From positions 201,197 to 249,703 of the forward strand of contig NZ_LGLN01000032.1 in NCBI RefSeq assembly GCF_001293775.1: a stretch of 48,507 nt of DNA, read 5' to 3'. Within the stretch, counting starts at the first letter, position 1; every line of letters starts with the position of its first letter. This document shows positions 1 to 9,573 of the stretch, one piece after another. This stretch comes from Pseudomonas syringae pv. cilantro (GTDB lineage Bacteria > Pseudomonadota > Gammaproteobacteria > Pseudomonadales > Pseudomonadaceae). A model generated the notes under the pieces. It was given only the letters and a program-made list of their open reading frames with translations, did no database searches and was not told where the DNA came from. The position numbers and the translations under genes are program-made.

Positions 1-169
1 GCTCTGCGTCCGATCTTGAGTGAGCATGACGCGGGGCGTGATCTCGACCGCATTTGAGGCAGCGAACAGGCCATACGCACCAATCCAAGGCAATAACCGG
101 AGCGGACTGTCACGGCATATTGCCCCGCAAACACCGCTACACCGCAGCCAGAAAGTCCCAACAACAAAC

Positions 170-185
170 TGGCACATCCTCTGCA
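170..185 (+). promoter_or_regulatory. sigma-54 (RpoN) promoter for nirBD
   Basis: The sequence TGGCACATCCTCTGCA matches the -24/-12 consensus (TGGCACG, four bases, TTGCA) at 14 of the defined and spacer positions. The invariant GG (171-172) and GC (183-184) are exactly ten bases apart. Transcription would start near 196. Nitrogen-assimilation genes of pseudomonads are commonly transcribed by RpoN with NtrC, so this placement ahead of nirBD makes biological sense. Confidence 0.7.
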
Positions 186-338
186 TAACCCTGAATAGCC
201 CCACCCTGAATGTGGTCAGGCTTGCCTCGGTTGATCGATGTCGATTGCCAGTCTCGCAGAGACCAGAGGGCTACTCAGGTGCATCCGGCAACGTGGCTCG
301 ATGACACCCCCGAATTTCCGATAAGAGAACAGGCAAAG

Positions 339-374
339 GCGCCTGGAACCGAAAGGTTCCGGGCGCTTTTTTTT
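339..374 (+). terminator. leader terminator upstream of nirB
   Basis: A 12-bp stem (GCGCCTGGAACC paired with GGTTCCGGGCGC, one G-T pair) closed by a GAAA tetraloop is followed by eight T residues. It is a textbook intrinsic terminator, but it lies between the sigma-54 promoter and nirB rather than after a gene. Full-length nirBD transcription would therefore need read-through. In other pseudomonads and Azotobacter the ANTAR protein NasT provides nitrate-responsive antitermination at such leaders. That NasT acts here is inference. Confidence 0.85.
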
Positions 375-412
375 GCGTTGAAAAACCTGATTGGCCTCGG
401 CCGGGACTCGCT

Positions 413-2974
413 ATGAACACCACAGTCTTCCCCCCCAACGATGTAAAAACCCTGATCGTCGTCGGTAATGGCATGGTCGGGCATCATTGCGTCGAGCAGT
501 TGATCGCAGGCGGCGCGCTCGAGCGCTATCGTATCCATGTATTTGGTGAAGAAGCGCAGCGCGCCTATGACCGCGTGCATCTGTCCGAATACTTCACCGG
601 CCGCGACGCCGAATCGCTGGCCATGAGTGAAATGGCTGTCTACGAACGGGCCGGCCTGACCTTGCACCTCGGCGTTCCAGTGCTGGAGATCGACCGTGAC
701 CGTCACGAGATCATTACCGCAGAAGGCTGTTTCTGTTACGAAAAACTGATCCTGGCCACCGGCTCCTACCCGTTCGTGCCCCCCATTGAAGGCGCACACG
801 GCAATTCGCGGCTGGTCTATCGCACTCTCGAAGACCTCGACAACATTCGTTACGCCGCCTCCAAAGCAAAGCGCGGCGTGGTGGTCGGTGGTGGCTTGCT
901 GGGGCTGGAAGCGGCCAACGCCTTGAAGTCGCTTGGCCTTGAAGCGCACGTGGTCGAGTTCGCCCCGCGGCTGATGCCGGTGCAACTGGACGACCACGGA
1001 GGCGCCGCCTTGAAAGCGCGTATCGAAGCGCTGGGCGTCGGCGTGCATCTGTCACGCGCCACGCAGTCGATCAGTGACGGCAAGCAGTATCGCTATCGCA
1101 TGAACTTCGCCAACGACGAGTTTCTGGAAACCGACCTGATCGTGTTCTCTGCCGGCATTCGTCCGCAAGATGCGCTGGCTCGTCAGTGCGAGCTGCAACT
1201 CGGTCCGCGCGGTGGCATCGCAATCGACGAGCACTGCCGCACCAGCGATACCGATATCTATGCGATTGGCGAATGCGCAGCCTGGAATGGCAGCGTGTTC
1301 GGCCTGGTGGCGCCCGGCTATCAGATGGCCCGCGGTGTGGCGGCGCAATTGTGCGAGAAGGACACCGAGCCGTTCTTCGGTGCCGATATGTCCACCAAGC
1401 TCAAGCTGCTGGGTGTGGACGTTGGCTCCATTGGTGACGCCCATGGCGCACTGGCCGGAGCGGTCAGCTATCGCTACATCGACGAAGCCACCGCCAGCTA
1501 CCGCCGTTTGGTCGTTTCAGCCGATGGCAAGCAGGTGCTCGGTGCGGTGCTGGTCGGCGACAACAGTTATTACGACACCCTGCTGCAATACGCGCAGAAC
1601 GGCATCACCCTGCCCGCTGACCCGTCGAGCCTGATTCTGCCGCGCGGTGAAGGCGCGCCGACGCTGGGCGTCGATGCCCTGCCCGCCACGGCGACGGTCT
1701 GTTCCTGCCACAACGTCAGCAAGGGCTCGATCTGCGCGGCCATCGACAATGGCTGCAGCGATCTGGCCGGGATCAAGGCCTGCACCAAGGCAGCCACCGG
1801 TTGCGGCGGTTGCACGGCGCTGCTCAAACAAGTTTTCGAACACGAATTGATGGCCCGTGGCGTGGCGGTGGACAAGAGCCTGTGCGAGCACTTCGCGTAT
1901 ACCCGCCAGGAGCTTTACTCGATGGTCCGCGTCGAAGGCATCGAGAGCTTCGATGAACTGATGGCTCGTCACGGCAAGGGCGCGCATGGCTGCGACATCT
2001 GCAAACCTGCGGTCGGCTCGATTCTCGCCTCGTGCTGGAACCGGCCGATCACCGAGCCTTCGCTGGTGCCATTGCAGGACACCAACGACACGTTCATGGC
2101 CAACATGCAGAAAAACGGCACCTACTCGGTCGTACCGCGTATTCCGGGTGGCGAAATCACTCCGGACGGGTTGATCGCCATTGGTGCAGTGGCCAAGAAA
2201 TACGACCTGTACACCAAGATCACCGGCGGTCAGCGCATCGACCTGTTCGGCGCGCAACTGCACGAACTGCCGGAAATCTGGAGCGAGCTGATCGCTGCCG
2301 GTTTCGAGACCGGCCATGCCTACGGCAAGTCCACCCGCACGGTGAAATCCTGCGTCGGCAGCACTTGGTGCCGCTATGGCGTACAGGACAGCGTCGCCAT
2401 GGCGCTGCGCATCGAGGACCGTTACAAGGGCCTGCGCTCGCCGCACAAGCTCAAGTTTGCAGTGTCTGGCTGCACCCGCGAATGCGCCGAAGCGCAGAGC
2501 AAGGACGTTGGCGTGATCGCCACCGAGAACGGCTGGAACCTGTACCTGTGCGGCAACGGCGGCATGCGCCCGCGCCACGCCGAGCTGTTCGCCACCGATC
2601 TGGATGATGAAACGCTGATTCGCTACATCGACCGCTTCCTGATGCTCTACATCCGCACCGCCGACAAACTGCAACGCACCTCGGTCTGGCGCGAAACGCT
2701 GGAAGGCGGCCTGGACTACCTCAAAGCGGTGATTCTCGATGACAGCCTGGGCCTGGCCGCCGAGCTTGAGTCGCAAATGCAACTGGTGGTGGACCGCTAC
2801 GAGTGCGAATGGGCCAACGCCCTCAAAGACCCGGAAAAACTCAAGCGCTTCCGCACCTTCGTCAACGACGGGCGCAGCGACCCTGATGTGCACTTCGTCA
2901 AGGAACGCGCTCAGCGCCGCCCGGCAAAACCGGAAGAACTGGCGCTTATTCCGTTGTTCAAGGAGGTGGTGTGA
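413..2974 (+). CDS. nirB: assimilatory NAD(P)H nitrite reductase, large subunit
   Basis: This 853-residue protein has the full length of the NirB family and would reduce nitrite to ammonium in the cytoplasm. The N-terminal half is an FAD/NAD(P)H oxidoreductase with a first dinucleotide motif at about residues 18-23 (GNGMVG) and a second GGGLLG motif near 160. A BFD-like [2Fe-2S] domain with four clustered cysteines (CSC, later CGGC) follows at about 425-465. The C-terminal part is the sirohaem/[4Fe-4S] reductase domain, with Cys647, Cys653, Cys687 and Cys691 in the CX5C and CX3C pattern that binds the coupled cluster. The ATG at 413 has only a weak ribosome site (GGGAC). It overlaps nirD by one base and is probably RpoN-dependent and antiterminated. 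Confidence 0.95.
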   Translation: MNTTVFPPNDVKTLIVVGNGMVGHHCVEQLIAGGALERYRIHVFGEEAQRAYDRVHLSEYFTGRDAESLAMSEMAVYERAGLTLHLGVPVLEIDRDRHEIITAEGCFCYEKLILATGSYPFVPPIEGAHGNSRLVYRTLEDLDNIRYAASKAKRGVVVGGGLLGLEAANALKSLGLEAHVVEFAPRLMPVQLDDHGGAALKARIEALGVGVHLSRATQSISDGKQYRYRMNFANDEFLETDLIVFSAGIRPQDALARQCELQLGPRGGIAIDEHCRTSDTDIYAIGECAAWNGSVFGLVAPGYQMARGVAAQLCEKDTEPFFGADMSTKLKLLGVDVGSIGDAHGALAGAVSYRYIDEATASYRRLVVSADGKQVLGAVLVGDNSYYDTLLQYAQNGITLPADPSSLILPRGEGAPTLGVDALPATATVCSCHNVSKGSICAAIDNGCSDLAGIKACTKAATGCGGCTALLKQVFEHELMARGVAVDKSLCEHFAYTRQELYSMVRVEGIESFDELMARHGKGAHGCDICKPAVGSILASCWNRPITEPSLVPLQDTNDTFMANMQKNGTYSVVPRIPGGEITPDGLIAIGAVAKKYDLYTKITGGQRIDLFGAQLHELPEIWSELIAAGFETGHAYGKSTRTVKSCVGSTWCRYGVQDSVAMALRIEDRYKGLRSPHKLKFAVSGCTRECAEAQSKDVGVIATENGWNLYLCGNGGMRPRHAELFATDLDDETLIRYIDRFLMLYIRTADKLQRTSVWRETLEGGLDYLKAVILDDSLGLAAELESQMQLVVDRYECEWANALKDPEKLKRFRTFVNDGRSDPDVHFVKERAQRRPAKPEELALIPLFKEVV

Positions 2975-3360
2975 TGAACTCGTCTGAAGCGACGCTGACT
3001 GCAGAAAACACTTCTTCCGCGCTGCAGCCGCACTGGTATGCCCTGTGCGAGCGCAAGGATCTGGTCGCTAATTCCGGCGTGGTGGCCTGGCTGGACGGTA
3101 AGCAAGTGGCGCTGTTCTATCTGCCTGACACAGCGCAAGGTGAACAACTGTTTGCCATCGACAACCGCGACCCGAAGTCAGGGGCCAATGTGATCGGACG
3201 CGGGCTGATTGGCCAGGTTGCTGGCGAGCTGGTCATCGCCTCGCCGCTGTACAAGCAGCACTTTCGCCTGCACGACGGCCGTTGCATCGAGTACCCGGAA
3301 CAGCGCCTGGACGTCTGGCCGGTGCGCCTGAACGGCGAACGGGTGGAAATTGCGGTCTAG
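2974..3360 (+). CDS. nirD: nitrite reductase small subunit
   Basis: This 128-residue Rieske-like NirD protein is the partner of NirB. The ATG at 2974 overlaps the nirB stop by one base. It is preferred over the GTG at 2971 because AGGAGG at 2961-2966 is then seven bases away instead of four. The pattern of W-Y-x-L-C near the start, G-x-x-A-W-L, F-x-I-D-N-x-D-P and a C-terminal P-V-R matches NirD proteins, which keep the Rieske fold but lack the cluster-binding Cys/His set. Such residues are indeed absent here. A hairpin follows immediately. No nitrate reductase gene follows. Confidence 0.9.
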   Translation: MNSSEATLTAENTSSALQPHWYALCERKDLVANSGVVAWLDGKQVALFYLPDTAQGEQLFAIDNRDPKSGANVIGRGLIGQVAGELVIASPLYKQHFRLHDGRCIEYPEQRLDVWPVRLNGERVEIAV

Positions 3361-3370
3361 CGTGCAGAAC

Positions 3371-3405
3371 GCGACAACCTGATCACTGACAGATCAGGTT
3401 GTCGC
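3371..3405. terminator. hairpin between nirD and hydrolase gene
   Basis: A perfect 14-bp inverted repeat (GCGACAACCTGATC and its complement) is separated by seven bases. It lies between the convergent nirD and hydrolase genes, just after the nirD stop and before the hydrolase stop. Neither strand has a clear T run after the stem. It may act as a bidirectional 3'-end stabiliser or a weak terminator. Confidence 0.55.
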
Positions 3406-3420
3406 ATGGCTGCCAGCGGC

Positions 3421-4419
3421 TTACTTGAGTTCAGACACCAGCGATGTGTTGAAGCCCGCGGGATCCTCCATCTGCGGGGCATGCCCCAGGCCTTTGAACT
3501 CGACCAGTTTAGCGCCCGGAATCATCTGCGTGACCTGCTTGCCCAGCACCTTGTACTGACCAATCTTCGCCTTGACCTCCGGCGGCGCGATGTCGCTGCC
3601 GATGGCCGTTGTATCAGCATCGCCGATCATAAGTACGGTCGGCACCTGCAACTTCGGAAATTCATAGAACACCGGCTGGGTGAAAATCATGTCGTAGATC
3701 AGCGCCGAGTTCCAGGCCACGATCTTCTGCCCCGGCCCCTTGTTCAGACCGGCCAGCATATCGACCCACTTGTCATACTCGGGCTTCCAGCGGCCGTCGT
3801 AATAGGTCTTCTGCTCGTAAGCGCGAATGCCTTCGGCGGTGGTCTTCAGCTCGCGCTCATACCACTGATCCACACTGCGATACGGCACGCCAAGGGCTTT
3901 CCAGTCCTCCAGACCAATCGGGTTGACCATCACCAGTTTTTCGGTCTGTTTCGGGTACATCAAGGCATAACGAGTGGCCAACATGCCACCCGTGGAGTGG
4001 CCGATCACCAATACTTTATCGATACCCAGTTTTTCCAGCAGCGCGTGAGTGTTGATCGACAGTTGCTGAAAGCTGTACTGGTAACGCTCAGGCTTGGTTG
4101 ACGTGCAGAAACCGATCTGGTCGGGCGCGACAACCCGGTAGCCCGCAGCACTCAACCCCTTGATGGTGTCTTCCCAGGTGGCGGCGCAGAAATTCTTGCC
4201 ATGCAGCAGCACGGCAGTGCGACCATTGGCCTTGCCGGTGGGTTTGACATCCATATAGCCCATTTCCAGAGTCTGACCTTGCGACTCGAACGGGAATTTC
4301 AGCAGCGGATGAGGATACGCGAAACCCTCCAGTTGCTGACCGTAGCCAGTTGTTTCGGCCAGCGCCGTGGCTGACAGTGTCAAAGACATCAACATACCGG
4401 CAATCTTTGCAGCCCGCAT
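3421..4419 (-). CDS. secreted alpha/beta hydrolase
   Basis: This is a 332-residue alpha/beta-hydrolase-fold protein. The chosen ATG (4419) lies behind a good ribosome site (AGGAGG) and starts directly with a signal peptide of about 21 residues ending ALA-E; upstream in-frame codons only add unlikely sequence. It has an oxyanion HG motif at residues 73-74 and a nucleophile elbow GHSTGG with Ser142. An acidic residue in the GDADTT segment and a C-terminal GLGHAPQ histidine complete the triad. Substrate is unknown; the sequence resembles the proline-iminopeptidase/haloperoxidase-like hydrolases, which is only a superfamily assignment. It is divergent from the LysR gene at 4667, a possible regulator. 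Confidence 0.85.
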   Translation of the reverse strand: MRAAKIAGMLMSLTLSATALAETTGYGQQLEGFAYPHPLLKFPFESQGQTLEMGYMDVKPTGKANGRTAVLLHGKNFCAATWEDTIKGLSAAGYRVVAPDQIGFCTSTKPERYQYSFQQLSINTHALLEKLGIDKVLVIGHSTGGMLATRYALMYPKQTEKLVMVNPIGLEDWKALGVPYRSVDQWYERELKTTAEGIRAYEQKTYYDGRWKPEYDKWVDMLAGLNKGPGQKIVAWNSALIYDMIFTQPVFYEFPKLQVPTVLMIGDADTTAIGSDIAPPEVKAKIGQYKVLGKQVTQMIPGAKLVEFKGLGHAPQMEDPAGFNTSLVSELK

Positions 4420-4666
4420 AAGGGGCACCTCCTGTAAATGGAATCGCATGCTTGAACCGCTGAATCGTACGCGGCGGACCTGCAAGTAGACCCTGTTTCC
4501 TACAACAGATTCGCCCTTTTCCTGCCAACAGAACCGTAAGCAGACGTTTCGTCATGCGCATTTCCGGCGCTGGCAAAACGCTGGACGCCTCCTGCCGTGC
4601 CTGCCTAGACTGGGCCATTCGTTACCGGCCATAGTGGCCAGCCGGGTCTGATGCCAAGGAACAACA

Positions 4667-5596
4667 ATGAATCGAAATGAACTGCGCAAGGCCGACATCA
4701 ACCTGATGGTGGTCTTCGAGACCTTGATGCAGGAACGAAACGTGACCCGCGCAGCGGAAAAGCTGTTCCTTGGCCAACCCACGATAAGCGCCGCCCTGAA
4801 TCGCCTGCGCAACCTGCTCGATGATCCGCTGTTCATCCGTGTCGGCCACCGCATGGAACCGACGGCTCGCGCCCACGAAATCCTCAAACACCTGACACCC
4901 GCGCTGGACGCGATGTCCACGGCACTGAGCCTGACCACCGATTTCGACCCGTCGGTCAGCCAGATGACCTTTCGCATTGGCCTGACCGACGATGTCGAGT
5001 TCGGCTTGCTGCCGGCCATGCTCAAGGCCATTCGCCGGGAAGCACCGGGGGTAGTGATCGTAGTCAAGCATGTCGACTACCTGAATATCTCCGAAGTGCT
5101 GATGTCCGGCGACATCACCGTCGGCGTGTGCCTGACCCGCGAGCTGCCGGCCAATGCCAAGCGCAAGACGTTGCGCAACGTGCAGCCGCGCCTGGTGCGT
5201 GCCGACAAACCCACCGCGCCCATGAGCATGGACGAGTACTGCTCAAGGCCGCACGTCGTGGTGTCGCATGTGGCGAGTGTCAGCAGTTTTGCGGATGAGT
5301 GGCTGACCGCGCTGGGTCGCAAGCGTCAGGTGGTGCTGTCGGTGCCGCAATTCACCACCCTGCCCGCACTGATGGCAGGCACCGACATGATTGCCGGGCT
5401 GTCCGACTACGCGGCGAAGGCCATGAGCGCATTGGGGTTGCTGTATGACGAGCCATTGCCCTTCCCCACGCCGGGGCTGGACCTGTCAATGACATGGCTG
5501 AGTGTGATGGACAGCGACCCTGCCGAGCGCTGGTTGCGCAGCAGGATCGAGGAATTCATGGGCGAGCGCCGGGAAGCGCCCGCCCTGGCGGGTTGA
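4667..5596 (+). CDS. LysR-family transcriptional regulator
   Basis: The 309-residue protein begins with a LysR winged helix-turn-helix (about residues 8-66: NVTRAAEKL, then QPTISAALNRLR and FIRVGHRMEPT), of the NodD/LeuO-like branch. A substrate-binding domain (about 90-300) follows. A ribosome site AAGGA precedes the ATG. The leader holds a perfect inverted repeat GGCCA-TAG-TGGCC at 4627-4639, a possible operator. The divergent secreted hydrolase gene is the natural candidate target. The stop codon abuts the pstB stop codon with no base between them. Confidence 0.88.
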   Translation: MNRNELRKADINLMVVFETLMQERNVTRAAEKLFLGQPTISAALNRLRNLLDDPLFIRVGHRMEPTARAHEILKHLTPALDAMSTALSLTTDFDPSVSQMTFRIGLTDDVEFGLLPAMLKAIRREAPGVVIVVKHVDYLNISEVLMSGDITVGVCLTRELPANAKRKTLRNVQPRLVRADKPTAPMSMDEYCSRPHVVVSHVASVSSFADEWLTALGRKRQVVLSVPQFTTLPALMAGTDMIAGLSDYAAKAMSALGLLYDEPLPFPTPGLDLSMTWLSVMDSDPAERWLRSRIEEFMGERREAPALAG

Positions 5597-6375
<779 letters not shown>

Positions 6376-6376
<1 letters not shown>

Positions 6377-7260
6377 CAGGACGCCCTATTGCGCAGAAGA
6401 ATTAAGCGAGACAGCAGACTCAGTATCAGTACGAACAGCGTCATGACCAGTGCACCGGCCCATGCCAGGGAGTGCCAGTCTTCAAACGGGCTCATGGCGT
6501 ACTGGAAAACCACCACCGGAACACTGGCGATTGGCTTGAGCAGATCACTGCTCCAGAACTGGTTGCCGAAAGCGGTGAAAAGCAACGGAGCGGTTTCGCC
6601 GGTGATGCGTGCCAGCGCCAGCAATACGCCGGTGACCACGCCCGCTTTGGCGGCGCGCAGAACGATTTGCAGGGTCAGTTTCCACTGCGGCACGCCCAGC
6701 GCCAGCGCAGCTTCACGCATGGTCGAGGGTTGCAGTTGCATCATTTCGTCGGTAGTACGCACCACCACCGGGATGACCAGAAGCGCCAGGGCCAACGCCC
6801 CAGCCAGTGCGGAAAAGCCGACCTGATGGCCCGTCACCGCGTTGAGCGGCAGTACCACGACCGTGTAGACGAACAGGCCGAGCACGATGGAAGGTGCCGA
6901 CAGCAGGATGTCGTTGATGAAGCGAACCGTGTTGCCCAGTTTGGTGTAGCGGGCAAACTCGGCCAGCCAGATGCCGGCCATCAGGCCGATCGGCGTACCG
7001 ATCAGCAGGCCGATGCCGGACATCAGCACGCTGCCGTAGAACGCGTTTGCCAGACCACCCTCAGTGCCAGGCGGCGGGGTCATGCCGGTGAACAGTTGCA
7101 GGTTGAGCGCGTCGATGCCTTTGATGATGGTGGTCAGCAGAATCCACACCAGCCACAGCAGGCCGAACGCGGTGGCGCCGCAGCTGAGCACCATCGCGAT
7201 CTTGTTTTTGAAGTTGCGAGCCCGATAAATGCGCTCGCTACCCGTCATGTCCTTACTCAT
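6376..7260 (-). CDS. pstA: phosphate ABC transporter permease
   Basis: PstA, 294 residues, is one of the two inner-membrane permease subunits. It has about six membrane helices and the EAA-type loop ([14 protein letters not shown], about residues 200-213) that contacts PstB. The ATG overlaps the pstC stop by four bases (ATGA), and AAGGAGGGG gives a strong ribosome site. Confidence 0.94.
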
Positions 7261-8252
7261 AACCCCTCCTTACGCGAAAGGCGTGACAGCATCAGACGTG
7301 CGAGGGCCAGCACGATGAAGGTGACGATAAACAACAGGAAGCCCAGAGCGATCAAGGCCGAACGGTGCAAGTCGGTATAAGCCTCGTTGAACTCGTTGGC
7401 GATCACCGAGGCAATCGAGCTGCTGGGCATCATCAGCGACGCAGAGAATTGGTGAGCGTTGCCCAGAACGAAGGTCACCGCCATGGTTTCGCCCAGCGCG
7501 CGTCCCAGGCCGAGGAAAATGCCGCCGACCACTGCCGAACGGGTGTAAGGCAGCACGATGTCCCAGACCACTTCCCAAGTGGTGCCGCCCAACGCGTAGG
7601 CCGATTCCTTCAGCGCCACAGGGACGGTGCGAAAAACTTCCTGCATTACCGAGGTAATAAAGGGCGTGATCATGATTGCCAGCACGATACCGGCCGTCAG
7701 CATGCCGATGCCCAACGGCGGGCCCTGAAACATCGGGCCGATCAATGGCAGCGCGCCGAGGTTTTCGGTGATCCACGGTGACAGGTGTTCAGCCATGAAC
7801 GGGCCAAACACAAACAGCCCCCACATGCCATAGATGATCGAAGGGATACCGGCCAGCAGTTCGATTGCCGAGGCAATCGGCATGCGCAGCCAGGGCGGAG
7901 CCACTTCGGTCAGAAAAATTGCGATGCCGAAGCTCACCGGAACGGCGATCAGCAACGCCAGAAAAGAGGTAACCAAGGTGCCGTAGATCGGAACCAGTGC
8001 GCCGAACTTGCCGGCGTTCACGTCCCACTCGGTACTGGTCAGAAACTCGAAACCGAACGTCTGGAATGCCAGACTGCCGCCCCACAGGGTCGACAAGGCG
8101 ATACAACCCAGCAAAGCAAGCACCAGCATCGCTGCAGCTTGCAATGAACGCTTGAACCACAGGTCATGACGATGATCCCGTTTGGCGCGCTTCTCGCCCT
8201 CGGACTCACCAGCGGAGACATTCGCGGACAGGTATTGGGTGTTTTCAGTCAT
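7257..8252 (-). CDS. pstC: phosphate ABC transporter permease
   Basis: PstC, 331 residues, is the second permease subunit. A hydrophilic N-terminal stretch of about 35 residues rich in charged residues precedes the first membrane helix, followed by about six helices. The EAA-like loop (KESAYALGGTTWEV) and the GRALGETMAV segment are typical of PstC. It lies 81 bases downstream of pstS, separated by a long hairpin. Confidence 0.94.
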   Translation of the reverse strand: MTENTQYLSANVSAGESEGEKRAKRDHRHDLWFKRSLQAAAMLVLALLGCIALSTLWGGSLAFQTFGFEFLTSTEWDVNAGKFGALVPIYGTLVTSFLALLIAVPVSFGIAIFLTEVAPPWLRMPIASAIELLAGIPSIIYGMWGLFVFGPFMAEHLSPWITENLGALPLIGPMFQGPPLGIGMLTAGIVLAIMITPFITSVMQEVFRTVPVALKESAYALGGTTWEVVWDIVLPYTRSAVVGGIFLGLGRALGETMAVTFVLGNAHQFSASLMMPSSSIASVIANEFNEAYTDLHRSALIALGFLLFIVTFIVLALARLMLSRLSRKEGL

Positions 8253-8276
8253 GTTGAGGCCACTCGCAAGGAAAAG

Positions 8277-8315
8277 CCCCTGTCACCGAGCCGATATCGC
8301 GGCTGATGACAGGGG
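8277..8315 (-). terminator. attenuating hairpin between pstS and pstC
   Basis: An outer 9-bp perfect stem (CCCCTGTCA with its complement) encloses an inner 5-bp stem (AGCCG/CGGCT). Read on the minus strand it ends in CTTTTCC, a short T run. It lies in the pstS-pstC gap. Partial termination or 3'-end protection here would raise PstS relative to the membrane subunits, a usual arrangement for binding-protein transport operons. Confidence 0.65.
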
Positions 8316-8333
8316 TGGTACGGGTTGAATCAC

Positions 8334-9359
8334 TTACTTGGTGAATTCCGTTTTCCAGTAGTTTTCTACGCGATCAACCAGCGATTTCGGCAACGCGACA
8401 TAGTCCAGTTTCTCGGCCTGTTTCTGGCCGTTTTCCAGGGACCATTTGAAGAAGTCGAAAGCAGCGGCGCTTTTCTCTTCGTTCTTGGCTTTCTTGTACA
8501 TGATGATCCAGGTCGTCGCGGTGATTGGCCACGCAGTGTCACCCGGAGCATTGGTCATGATCAGGTTGAAGTCCTTGGCATCTTCCCACTTGGCCGAGTC
8601 GGCAGCAGCAGCAAAAGCCTTGGCGTCTGGCTTGATGTATTTGCCAGCGGCGTTCTTCAGCTGGGTGTAGGACAGCTTGTTGGTGACCGCGTAGGAGTAC
8701 TCGACGTAGCCGATCGAACCCTTGATCTGCTTCACGTAGGCAGAAACACCTTCGTTACCCTTGCCGCCGACACCGGCTGGCCATTGCACGGTCGAACCGA
8801 ATTTCAGCTTCTCGTTCCACTCCGGGCTGACTTTGCTCAGGTAGTTGGTGAAGTTGTACGTGGTGCCCGAGCCGTCCGAACGGTGAACGACGGTGATCGC
8901 AGTCTCAGGCAGTTTCACGCCTGGGTTCAGAGCGACGATTTCAGGGTCGTTCCACTTCTTCACTTCGCCCATGAAGATCTTGGCGAGCAATGCGCCGTCC
9001 AGCTTCAATTCACCGCTTTCAACGCCTTCGACGTTGACGATCGGCACGATACCGCCGATCACGCTTGGGAACTGGCCCAGGCCGCCGGCTTGCAGGTCTT
9101 CAGCGGACATTGGAGCGTCGGATGCGCCGAAATCAACAGTCGCTGCCTTGATCTGAGCGATACCGCCGCCCGAACCGATCGACTGGTAGTTGATGCGGTT
9201 TTTTGAGTCGTTGCTTTTGCTGTAGTCCTGGGACCAAGCGGAAATAACCGGGAAAACGAAACTCGAACCAGCGCCGGTTACGTCAGTCGCGTGGGCTACA
9301 CCGCTGAGGCACAGCGAAGCGATCAGAAGCGACAAGCGTTTTTTAGTCAGCAGTATCAC
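8334..9359 (-). CDS. pstS: periplasmic phosphate-binding protein
   Basis: PstS, 341 residues, captures phosphate in the periplasm and delivers it to PstCA. Translation starts at GTG (9359), with GAGG seven bases upstream. A signal peptide of about 24 residues ends AHA-T. Phosphate-contacting segments are visible: TGAGSSF just after the cleavage site, GASDAP near residue 78 and RSDGSGTT near residue 160. It is the first gene of pstSCAB, preceded by a Pho-box-like promoter. Confidence 0.95.
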   Translation of the reverse strand: MILLTKKRLSLLIASLCLSGVAHATDVTGAGSSFVFPVISAWSQDYSKSNDSKNRINYQSIGSGGGIAQIKAATVDFGASDAPMSAEDLQAGGLGQFPSVIGGIVPIVNVEGVESGELKLDGALLAKIFMGEVKKWNDPEIVALNPGVKLPETAITVVHRSDGSGTTYNFTNYLSKVSPEWNEKLKFGSTVQWPAGVGGKGNEGVSAYVKQIKGSIGYVEYSYAVTNKLSYTQLKNAAGKYIKPDAKAFAAAADSAKWEDAKDFNLIMTNAPGDTAWPITATTWIIMYKKAKNEEKSAAAFDFFKWSLENGQKQAEKLDYVALPKSLVDRVENYWKTEFTK

Positions 9360-9416
9360 GGTAATACCTCAGTCCAGGAGATTGTGTGGTGGCCCAGATA
9401 AGGAGGCCCGAGGCGG

Positions 9417-9450
9417 ATTTAAAACCTGAAATGTTGCTGTTTAATGACAA
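9417..9450 (-). promoter_or_regulatory. Pho-box-like promoter of pstSCAB
   Basis: On the minus strand TTGTCATTAAACAGCAAC (9450-9433) resembles the PhoB box of two 7-base repeats around a 4-base AT-rich spacer: TTGTCAT fits six of seven positions and CAGCAAC about five of seven of the CTGTAAC variant. Ten bases later TTAAAT (9422-9417) fits a -10 element, the distance expected for PhoB-activated promoters that lack a -35. Confidence 0.55.
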
Positions 9451-9573
9451 TCAAACGAATGGTGTCGGCTGGACCCGCCTTCTGCGTCTGATTTTCTGCC
9501 CTGATTTCTTTTCGAAAACCGGTTTCGACCAATGTTCATAGGCCTCAAGCGCCTGCTGCCAACAAGTAGCCAT
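9451..9573 (-). CDS. possible 40-residue small protein upstream of pstS
   Basis: A 41-codon frame starts at ATG 9573 behind a strong ribosome site (AAGGGAG, six bases before the ATG). The product begins MATCWQQALEAYEHW and has a strongly basic C-terminal part (KKSGQKIRRRRR). There is no signal peptide. Its stop directly abuts the Pho-box-like sequence of pstS, and it runs in the same direction. I do not recognise a family. The good ribosome site and the tryptophan-rich start favour a real gene; the short length keeps confidence low. Confidence 0.35.
   Translation of the reverse strand: MATCWQQALEAYEHWSKPVFEKKSGQKIRRRRRVQPTPFV

Larger units (their letters stand above)
1..412. other. nirB upstream region and leader
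   Basis: There is no convincing gene here; the open frames lack coding character. A short open frame ending in TGA at 21-23 could be the tail of an upstream gene, but it is too short to judge. The region holds a sigma-54-type promoter at 170-185, about 200 bases of untranslated leader, and a strong intrinsic terminator at 339-374, only 39 bases before the nirB start. I looked for an NtrC dyad upstream of the promoter and saw only a GCACC half-site near 75-80. Confidence 0.6.

Noticed and set aside
345..374. GGAACC inside the nirB leader, as in the first half of a HrpL (hrp) box
   Set aside because: It is one arm of the terminator stem, and no CCAC-type second half follows at 15-16 bases.
1517..2893. 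Long open frame (458 codons) on the minus strand inside nirB
   Set aside because: It is the mirror of the GC-rich nirB frame; composition is unlike real proteins and no start signals fit.
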